Shown here one piece after another: positions 51,959-57,886 of a stretch of 57,886 bases of DNA; position 1 is the stretch's first letter, and each line of letters begins with the position of its first letter. Both the position numbers and the translations under genes were made by a program. The DNA is from a virus, in the IMG/VR virus record IMGVR_UViG_3300042328_002052, positions 1-57,886 of that record; one strand, given 5' to 3'. The notes beneath the pieces are model-generated. The model made no database searches. It saw only the letters and a list, made by a program, of their open reading frames with translations, and was not told the DNA's origin.

Positions 51959-52751
51959 CTTCGTACCAAGGCCAATCACAGAACCTTTCTTTCATAATAT
52001 TATCTATCCACTCGTAATAGTAACAAACTTTTATGGCTCCATTATCTATTACATTCCCAGAAGATGGATCTACACCGAAGAATGATATTATTCCTGCCAA
52101 TTTTCCAGAGTCTTCAAAAATTCCGCCACCCGAATCACCATAATAAACTGAGCCATTAAGTGCAAGCATTCTCATAACTTGGCCCCCGTCTTCAATAAGA
52201 GAGCCGTAATAGCGCATTAGACCCTTCTCGCTGACCTTTTTGTAGCCAAGGCTCCACCCAACAGTAATAACTTCTTCTCCCGGAATTAGATCCCACGGTA
52301 TTTTTGAAAGTTCTGCTGGAGGTTCATAACAGTCTTCCTCTAAGATGCAAAGAACAATATCGTTCATTGGAAACCCCGGAACATATGGACTTGCTTTGTG
52401 TACTTTACCAATTCTTAAAAATTGTCCTCCATGAGTCCAAAAATATTTTGGAGGATCGTCGGACAATGCAAAACAATGCTGTGCACTAAGTATTGCATTT
52501 CTATGAATAAGAACCGCAGATCCTATTACATCACCTGATTGTGTAACTATAGCACCTACACAGGAGTAGCGGTCATCCTCAGCTAGCCCGATGGAATCGT
52601 ACTTCGAAGAATCCAATAAGAATGCGGGGACTTCCGCTACTCCTTGTGTTTTTTCCTGTTCTGATTCAACTTGTTTTGGAGGAGACGATAGCGAATTGCA
52701 AGCAACGCTTGTCGCCATCACAACTGCGAGGATTAATGGCCTCAGCAACAT
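51954..52751 (-). CDS. Trypsin-like serine protease, predicted lipoprotein
   Basis: 265 residues from ATG 52751. MLLRPLILAVVMATSVACNS is a signal peptide ending in a lipobox-like SVAC (Cys 18). The catalytic triad is visible: His in AILSAQHCFAL, Asp in MNDIVLCIL and Ser in YYGDSGGGIF, spaced as in chymotrypsin-fold enzymes, with further Cys that may form disulfides. An extracytoplasmic protease made from a late promoter (eight bases upstream) could act on the envelope at lysis or on later phages. Secreted proteases are unusual in T4-like phages. Confidence 0.8.
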   Translation of the reverse strand: MLLRPLILAVVMATSVACNSLSSPPKQVESEQEKTQGVAEVPAFLLDSSKYDSIGLAEDDRYSCVGAIVTQSGDVIGSAVLIHRNAILSAQHCFALSDDPPKYFWTHGGQFLRIGKVHKASPYVPGFPMNDIVLCILEEDCYEPPAELSKIPWDLIPGEEVITVGWSLGYKKVSEKGLMRYYGSLIEDGGQVMRMLALNGSVYYGDSGGGIFEDSGKLAGIISFFGVDPSSGNVIDNGAIKVCYYYEWIDNIMKERFCDWPWYEE

Positions 52752-52759
52752 GGCAAAAA

Positions 52760-52767
52760 TATTTAGA
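52760..52767 (-). promoter_or_regulatory. T4-like late promoter (TCTAAATA)
   Basis: Minus strand, eight bases before ATG 52751, right after the tRNA-Asn terminator. Confidence 0.65.
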
Positions 52768-52768
52768 A

Positions 52769-52790
52769 TAAAAAACCCCCTTGCGGGGGT
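52769..52790 (-). terminator. Terminator of tRNA-Asn
   Basis: Minus strand CCCCC(GCAA)GGGGG followed by TTTTTTT. Confidence 0.8.
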
Positions 52791-52811
52791 AAAATCTTTT
52801 GATTTTTTATG

Positions 52812-52885
52812 CTCCTCGGGCTGGAATCGAACCAGCGACATAGAAGTTAACAGCTTCTCGCATCTACCTACTGAGCTACCGAGGA
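52812..52885 (-). tRNA. tRNA-Asn (GTT)
   Basis: Minus strand; acceptor TCCTCGG/CCGAGGA, anticodon GTT within CTGTTAA loop, T-loop TTCGATT, discriminator G. It lies between the NrdJ gene and the protease gene. Confidence 0.95.
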
Positions 52886-52893
52886 GTGAAGAA

Positions 52894-54783
52894 TCAGACT
52901 ATCTGGCAACCACCAGCACTGCAGGCAAATTCCTTTGCCGACTCAGTATTGTCTTCTGCCTCATATTTAGAGAGCTCCTTAAAGTTAACTTTAACCTTCG
53001 GGTGCGCTGCATATGTTGCAGAATCAATTTGCTCAAATGGAGCCTGAGCGTATGTGTGATTGTCACCACCGGGAAGGAACGAGATGCCTGTTGCGACATC
53101 AAAGTTCTCCCAGAGCCAGTTACCGACTTCAAGGAACTCAGAATCCTTGTAGTTGACGGTGATCGATGGCTTGTGATGGCAGTAATGTTCCTGATAAGTC
53201 TTCCACAGATCCAAGTGATCCAATGCACGGAGATCTTCCGTGGTAATTGTGCCTCTTGGGGCCTTCATAGCAAAGGTAAAGACCGCTGTGTTATTAGGAT
53301 TAATCACATCATCTTCGCAAGGAACGCCTTGATCCTTCATAAGATTGTAAATTGGATCCTTCTTGTCAATACGAATTCTACGATAATAGTGTTCAGCATA
53401 ACGTGGGTGGAGACCTGATGCCGAATCAACCAAGCACGAAGTCGTTCCCTCTGGCTTGATGCATGTGATGGACTTGCTTGGATTGATGCCAAGCTTCTCT
53501 GCCCACTTCATGTTAGTTGCCGTCGCATGGTCACGGAGAGTTTCAAGTAGACGCACCAACTTTGGCTTGCCTTCAAGGCCACTGGTTAACTTGTTGTCGT
53601 AGATTCCGGTCATACTGACACCGAGTAGACGCTCCTCTTCGCAATTCTTCTTCCATTCGGGACGAAGGTATGGGAAGTCAGTGAAGGTAGATTGAACCGT
53701 ACCGATGATGGTGGCAATCTCAATCTTCTTCTTCAAAGAAGCAGCAGTGTCGTCAGGACGAACAACGACAGTTGAGAGATTGCAGAACTCAAATGGCTTC
53801 AGGATGATCTCAGAGCATGGATTTGTGCCATACTCACAGTTCTCGTCTCTACCCCACTTGGCTGCTTGCTCCTGCAATGCCTTGCGGTTAATCATACCAC
53901 GCTCACCGCTGTGGCTGTTGTAGAGCGAAGTCCACTCTTCAAGGAACTGGCCCATCGGAGGACGACCACGATAAACAGCAGAGTTGTTTGCGTAGGAACG
54001 GAATCCAGCCTGCTCCCACCATGCACCGCTCTTGCAGAGAGCCATCTCACGATCCGAAAGATCGCTGAGAGAGATCATAGCAGAGCGACGAACGCCACCG
54101 ACGATGACTGCATTTGCAATTGCGCAGCAGATGTCGTGGCATTCCAGAGCAGTGAGTCTGCGTCCTTGTGCGTTGTAGAACACCTTGACGATGAACTTGA
54201 ACAGATTGTCAAGAGGAGCAGGACCACTTGCACGACCACCAAAGGTCTTCAGTCTTGCACCCGCTGGACGAATCTTCGACAGATCCCACTTAACGTGACG
54301 ACCTGCATAAAGGTGATCCATGATAAACTTAACTGCATTGCCCCAACCTTCCTTTGAGTCTTCAACAACATAAGTGATGTTAAAGACCTTTTCAATCTTG
54401 TTTGCAACTTGTGGGAGCTTGTCAGTGTATTGGTGTTCAACAGAATAACCAACACCAGTACCGTTCATGAGAACAACAAAAAGTTCCGCAAACGAATCAA
54501 GACTATCGATTGGCAAGTACGAGCAGTTGTACAAGCAAGTATTATCGTGATCCAATGCAGGACCAGCAGTCATCAAACTGCGCATGGAAGGAAGAACCTC
54601 AAGATTGAGGATTGCTTCCTTCACATCTGGACGCTCTGCAAGTTGCGGAACCTTAGCGGTAAAGTATTTCCACCAACGGTCAACACATTCCTCCCATGAT
54701 TCCCGGCGATTGTAATCGGGCATCCAACGAGAGTAGCGAGAAATAAAAATAAACGATTGAAAAGGTGATAAAGTTTCTGCCAT
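52894..54783 (-). CDS. nrdJ: Class II (B12-dependent) ribonucleotide reductase
   Basis: 629 residues. LPSMRSLMTAGPAL and NGTGVGYSVE are the N-terminal fingerprints of monomeric RTPR-type enzymes; Cys 83/87 (DNTCLYNC) and Cys 334 (FCNLS) fit the redox pair, NPCSEI (Cys 323, Glu 325) the thiyl loop, GGVRRSAMISLSDL the phosphate-binding loop and C-terminal CSAGGC the shuttle Cys pair. Shorter than L. leichmannii RTPR (739 aa). No radical subunit gene is needed because adenosylcobalamin makes the radical. AAAGGAG serves as Shine-Dalgarno. Supplies deoxynucleotides with ThyX next door. Confidence 0.92.
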   Translation of the reverse strand: MAETLSPFQSFIFISRYSRWMPDYNRRESWEECVDRWWKYFTAKVPQLAERPDVKEAILNLEVLPSMRSLMTAGPALDHDNTCLYNCSYLPIDSLDSFAELFVVLMNGTGVGYSVEHQYTDKLPQVANKIEKVFNITYVVEDSKEGWGNAVKFIMDHLYAGRHVKWDLSKIRPAGARLKTFGGRASGPAPLDNLFKFIVKVFYNAQGRRLTALECHDICCAIANAVIVGGVRRSAMISLSDLSDREMALCKSGAWWEQAGFRSYANNSAVYRGRPPMGQFLEEWTSLYNSHSGERGMINRKALQEQAAKWGRDENCEYGTNPCSEIILKPFEFCNLSTVVVRPDDTAASLKKKIEIATIIGTVQSTFTDFPYLRPEWKKNCEEERLLGVSMTGIYDNKLTSGLEGKPKLVRLLETLRDHATATNMKWAEKLGINPSKSITCIKPEGTTSCLVDSASGLHPRYAEHYYRRIRIDKKDPIYNLMKDQGVPCEDDVINPNNTAVFTFAMKAPRGTITTEDLRALDHLDLWKTYQEHYCHHKPSITVNYKDSEFLEVGNWLWENFDVATGISFLPGGDNHTYAQAPFEQIDSATYAAHPKVKVNFKELSKYEAEDNTESAKEFACSAGGCQIV

Positions 54784-54809
54784 ATTTGAGACTCCTTTGG
54801 TGGGTGTCT

Positions 54810-55520
54810 TTATTTAGTTGTTAGAGTTTGCCATGAAACTGGGAAAAGTGGAGCAATAATTTGTCCAATTGCCTCGGCAAATTTTTGAATTTCCCATTGT
54901 GCATGACTGTCAATTCTCAGGTTATAAACGCGGGCAAATGCGTAGAGAGAACCAGTCCACACAAATTCCGTATAAGTTCCTTGTGGCAATATTGAACGTG
55001 CCTGTTCAGGAGCGACACCATCTGCCAAAAGTTTATTGTAAAGATCAAGACATTCATTCAGGACTGTTTGGTATTCCTGCCTGAGTCTAATGCAGAGATC
55101 CATATCTTCAATTGCACCACTGCTTCCTTGCTTTGCTCCATCGGTAGGAGCACCGCGCCACATTGGAACATAAACTTCGGGTTCAAATGTAACATATCTG
55201 CGACTGACCTCGTTCATTACTAGACCAATCTGATGCTTACCAAGTTGTGCACGAACAAAGATCGGGCACTTGATGCGTAGGCTGATCTGCGGATGGCAGA
55301 ACGGAGTAAAGTGGTTATGCTTTGCAAGATACTTAATAAGTTTTGTATCTTTCTCCAGCAACTTTTGTTCTTGATAACCAGTCCAGTTTTTTTCTGAATC
55401 CCAATGGCTTTCCTTGTTAAAGGAAACTCTTGCAGCATTAACAACGCTGAGATCAGACCCCATGTAATCGATCAAGTCAACATGGCCATGATCTAAAACA
55501 AAATACTTAGTCTGCGCCAT
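54810..55520 (-). CDS. thyX: Flavin-dependent thymidylate synthase
   Basis: 236 residues from ATG 55520 (MAQTKYFVLDHGHVDLIDY); the longer frame lies in the upstream gene. The signature region reads GKHQIGLVMNEVSRRY (about 94-109). The canonical motif is RHRxxSxNExSxRY, so His, Asn-Glu, Ser and Arg-Tyr are kept, but the flanking Arg residues are Lys and Gln and the first Ser is Leu. HFTPFCHPQISLRIKCPIFV and the C-terminal RIDSHAQWEIQKFA also fit ThyX. Makes dTMP from dUMP with FAD and folate. It overlaps its upstream neighbour by 14 bases. Confidence 0.9.
   Translation of the reverse strand: MAQTKYFVLDHGHVDLIDYMGSDLSVVNAARVSFNKESHWDSEKNWTGYQEQKLLEKDTKLIKYLAKHNHFTPFCHPQISLRIKCPIFVRAQLGKHQIGLVMNEVSRRYVTFEPEVYVPMWRGAPTDGAKQGSSGAIEDMDLCIRLRQEYQTVLNECLDLYNKLLADGVAPEQARSILPQGTYTEFVWTGSLYAFARVYNLRIDSHAQWEIQKFAEAIGQIIAPLFPVSWQTLTTK
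54811..54818 (-). promoter_or_regulatory. Late-type core upstream of nrdJ (ACTAAATA)
   Basis: Minus strand, 27 bases before ATG 54783 and overlapping the ThyX stop. It may be coincidence, as nucleotide metabolism genes are not usually late. Confidence 0.35.
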
Positions 55521-55743
55521 TTTTATGTTCGGTATCTCTGTCATCTGCTTCCTCGTCATTATCAACCAACTCAATGGTAACACCAGAAATTTTTGTAAAA
55601 TCGGCAGCGTACTCTCTAGCGCGATGCCATAGTTCAGGATTCATTTCCTTTACATATTCGCCAAATCTCTGTACAAATGTTAGATACGCTTCACTTGCTT
55701 TTAAAATGTCTTCTTCAGACATGTCTTCATTATCTTTATTCAT
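55507..55743 (-). CDS. Acidic hypothetical protein (78 aa)
   Basis: Very acidic helical protein (EDMSEEDILKASEAYLTFVQ...), with an acidic tail ending in HKNGAD. It lies between primase and ThyX: one base after the primase stop and overlapping the ThyX start. A DNA-metabolism helper is possible from context; no family recognised. Confidence 0.6.
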   Translation of the reverse strand: MNKDNEDMSEEDILKASEAYLTFVQRFGEYVKEMNPELWHRAREYAADFTKISGVTIELVDNDEEADDRDTEHKNGAD

Positions 55744-56730
55744 TTAAACCTTCTTCCAGTAAGTATACTTTATTTTTGCTTTGAGTCCAGAATAAACATT
55801 ATTGATGATAAGCTTTAACACCATACTTTGGCCGTAAACCTTTACCATGTCATTAATGTCTTTCTTGGATATTTCATCAGGCCAGATTACTACATTTCTT
55901 CCGGCATCAATATATCTTCCCAACAAACTAACGATTTCAGAATTTCTTGGTTCATTATCAAAAATAAAAACTACTTTTGATTTTTGAATTTTGGCAGGAA
56001 GGTCCTCAAGCCATCCAGCCCCCTGCATTGCTATCCCGTTTGGAATAAACATAGAATCAATAGGTCCTTCTGTCACATATACCGTACTATGAGGATCCAC
56101 TTTATCTAAGTTATACCAAAGTCTTTCTTGACCTTCTTCCTTTAGGGTTATGTATCTGAGTGATGGATTTCCATCGTCAAAAGACCGCCCCTGAACACCG
56201 ATGAGTCTGCCTTCTTCATTGTAAAAAGGTATGACGAGTCTGGCCTCTGACCGACCTTCACGGTCAAAGGACGACATGACCTTGCTGAAATCAGGGCAGT
56301 AATAAAAATTACTATATTTTTCTTTCGGTATTTCTCTAGATTCAACATACTTTACTGCCTTGTGCTCATTATTTAGGAGGTCAAGCCGTGTGCCCAATTC
56401 CGTGAATACAGGATGTCTTTTTTCAGGCTTTTGTTCTTTAATTGTTTCTGGTGTTTTATCTTTATAGACCTCAAACGCATATTCCTTGCAGAGTGATGGG
56501 CTAATAGACTCAAGAACACCGTATAAATTACAGGTAAAACCGCAATTGTGACACTTGTATACATAATTTCCTTTATGCTCAAAGAAATATCCCCTTGTCT
56601 TGGACTTATTTTTCTTTGAGTCGCCACACTTAAAACATCTGCATGTAGCTAGTGAATCTTTTTTCCACTTAAACTTCTCAAGGGAACCAGAAACAAGATT
56701 CACATATTTCTTGTCAATATATATGCTCAC
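55744..56730 (-). CDS. DNA primase (T4 gp61-like)
   Basis: 328 residues. An N-terminal zinc finger with CRCFKCGD and KCHNCGF (CxxC pairs, about 31-36 and 59-62), followed by the TOPRIM domain: VTEGPIDSMF (catalytic Glu) and VVFIFDNEPRN (Asp), and DEISKKDINDM later. Size and order match T4 gp61 (342 aa). It makes RNA primers with the helicase encoded four bases upstream by overlap (ATGA-type), as in the T4 primosome. Confidence 0.88.
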   Translation of the reverse strand: MSIYIDKKYVNLVSGSLEKFKWKKDSLATCRCFKCGDSKKNKSKTRGYFFEHKGNYVYKCHNCGFTCNLYGVLESISPSLCKEYAFEVYKDKTPETIKEQKPEKRHPVFTELGTRLDLLNNEHKAVKYVESREIPKEKYSNFYYCPDFSKVMSSFDREGRSEARLVIPFYNEEGRLIGVQGRSFDDGNPSLRYITLKEEGQERLWYNLDKVDPHSTVYVTEGPIDSMFIPNGIAMQGAGWLEDLPAKIQKSKVVFIFDNEPRNSEIVSLLGRYIDAGRNVVIWPDEISKKDINDMVKVYGQSMVLKLIINNVYSGLKAKIKYTYWKKV

Positions 56731-57886
56731 GTAGATTCCTCAAACGTCCAGTTTACGGCCTTGTTCTTTTTCTTTCCAAACTTTGGATTGAATGCCTGAC
56801 CATCAAAACCAGATCCGTAGGCTTCCTCTTCGGTGTTATTTGAATTGACAAGATTGTTGTTTGTATTGTCAACATCATAAAATTTCATCTTAGATTTGTT
56901 GACACCAATCAAAAACTTTCTATTCTTTGTAAGATCGTTACCACGGTTCTTTAGCTGCTTGACCATAAGCTGACCTGCTTCAGCCAGCTCATCATTCTCA
57001 ATGAGCGCAAAGAAGAAGTCTGCGGTCTGAGGCAAGCCAAAGCTTTCCGAAGTATCTGTCATCTCCATGTCGCTACTCTTCGCACCTTCACGGTTAACCT
57101 GAGTGGCTGTCCATAGAGGAACATTGAACTGCTTGGCAAGACCACGGAGCTCTTCTGCGATTCCCTTAACGTAGGTATAGCTATTCATACCATTGCCTAG
57201 CTTGAATCGGGCACATGAGCAGATATTCAAATAATCTACAAAGATCACATCTGGCGCAAACTTCTTCTTGATCTTCAATTCTTCCATAAGATTACGGAAG
57301 TGAGTTACGTTGGCTGCTGCCGTAGGATATTCCTTGATGATAAGCTTTCCACGACAAGTCTTTTTGAGGCTATCAACCTTGCTTTCATACTGTGTCAGAG
57401 GCATTTGCTCAAGGATATGCATATCCGTGTCAAGTAGGTTTGCATCGATTCTCTTTGCAATTTCCTCTTCTGCCATCTCAAGAGTGATATAAAGAACGTT
57501 CAAATTTTGAGAAAGACAAGATGCTGCATGGTGACACAAGAATGCGCTCTTGCCTACACCTGAAGCAGCCATCACTACGTTCAATGTCTTCTTTCGCGTT
57601 CCACCTCTGGTGATCTTGTTAAACATCTCAAGATCAAATCCAATCTTTTCCTCTACACGATGGTAATACTCATAGCGCTCATCGACATCTTCAAGGAAAT
57701 CGTGTCCGACTCTGGTATCGAAAGATACAGACAAAGCCTTTGACATGATCTCTGGAATAGCATTTTGGGTCTTTTCTTTATCCTTGCCCTCAATGATTCC
57801 AATGGATTCCATGATACCATTGTATATGGCTTTTTCTTTGCAGAACTTTTCAGTCTGCTCTACCATCCACTGTGTATCTGACTTCT
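56727..57886 (-). CDS. Replicative helicase (T4 gp41/DnaB-like), 5' end cut by window edge
   Basis: The RecA-like core has MAASGVGKSAFLCHH (Walker A), YITLEMAEEEIAKR (H1a-like Glu), PDVIFVDYLNI (Walker B) and TATQVNREG (motif 3/4). The sequence before Met 57866 (KSDTQW then MVEQTEKFCKEKAIYN) continues the gp41 N-terminal pattern without a stop to the edge, so the true start lies outside the window. T4 gp41 has 475 residues; here about 385 are seen. Unwinds the lagging-strand template at the fork with the primase next door. Confidence 0.9.
   Translation of the reverse strand, partial: KSDTQWMVEQTEKFCKEKAIYNGIMESIGIIEGKDKEKTQNAIPEIMSKALSVSFDTRVGHDFLEDVDERYEYYHRVEEKIGFDLEMFNKITRGGTRKKTLNVVMAASGVGKSAFLCHHAASCLSQNLNVLYITLEMAEEEIAKRIDANLLDTDMHILEQMPLTQYESKVDSLKKTCRGKLIIKEYPTAAANVTHFRNLMEELKIKKKFAPDVIFVDYLNICSCARFKLGNGMNSYTYVKGIAEELRGLAKQFNVPLWTATQVNREGAKSSDMEMTDTSESFGLPQTADFFFALIENDELAEAGQLMVKQLKNRGNDLTKNRKFLIGVNKSKMKFYDVDNTNNNLVNSNNTEEEAYGSGFDGQAFNPKFGKKKNKAVNWTFEEST

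Overview
The window is a piece of a T4-related lytic tailed phage (myovirus type) with an AT-rich genome and a GC-rich early island. The evidence is a T4-style replication block at the right end (gp41-like helicase, gp61-like primase, RuvC-like resolvase, flavin-dependent thymidylate synthase, class II ribonucleotide reductase), late promoters of the T4 type (core [A/C]TAAATA), ten tRNA genes, a tmRNA, very dense gene packing and many small unknown genes. The host cannot be named from the sequence.

Layout. 1-7.4 kb: a GMP reductase (cut by the left edge), small unknown genes, then five rightward genes whose products start with the same coiled-coil-like N-terminus, an HNH protein and a 33-residue membrane peptide. 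7.6-19.1 kb: a visibly GC-rich island of small early genes. Almost every transcription unit there has its own sigma70-type promoter whose -10 box ends exactly six or seven bases before the ATG, so the mRNAs should be leaderless. The island also holds a tRNA cluster (Lys, an odd CAA tRNA, Arg, Ile) with two structured RNAs, an AAA+ (MoxR/CobS-like) ATPase paired with a VWA/CobT-like protein, and six copies of a hairpin element with CTACTATC...GATAGTAG ends. 19.3-25.1 kb: a packaged-type methyltransferase, small genes, an LpxH-like phosphoesterase, a kinase-like protein, a SpoU methyltransferase, a GroES-like co-chaperonin, and tRNAs Pro, Glu and Gln. 25.1-27.8 kb: three leftward late genes, then a circularly permuted tmRNA, tRNA-Tyr and a structured leader RNA, read leftward from a palindromic divergent promoter. 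27.8-32.1 kb: small genes and tRNA-Gly. 32.1-50.6 kb: a long leftward late block with two giant adhesin paralogues and several putative head-interior proteins, one ending in an HNH-like motif. 50.6-57.9 kb: HNH, zinc-ribbon, RuvC-like and secreted trypsin-like proteins, tRNA-Asn, then NrdJ, ThyX, primase and helicase.

How it fits together. Early genes appear to be read by host RNA polymerase from near-consensus promoters as leaderless messages. Late genes use a T4-like late signal that often sits five to six bases before the ATG, again giving leaderless or nearly leaderless messages. A second late class has a 7-27 base gap and sometimes a Shine-Dalgarno sequence. The tRNAs read mostly A/U-ending codons typical of the AT-rich late genes, although the main tRNA cluster lies in the GC-rich island. 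NrdJ, ThyX and GMP reductase would shift host nucleotides toward phage DNA. The most notable items are the permuted tmRNA, the leaderless start architecture in both early and late promoter classes, the shared N-terminal tags of putative packaged proteins, and the hairpin elements between early units.
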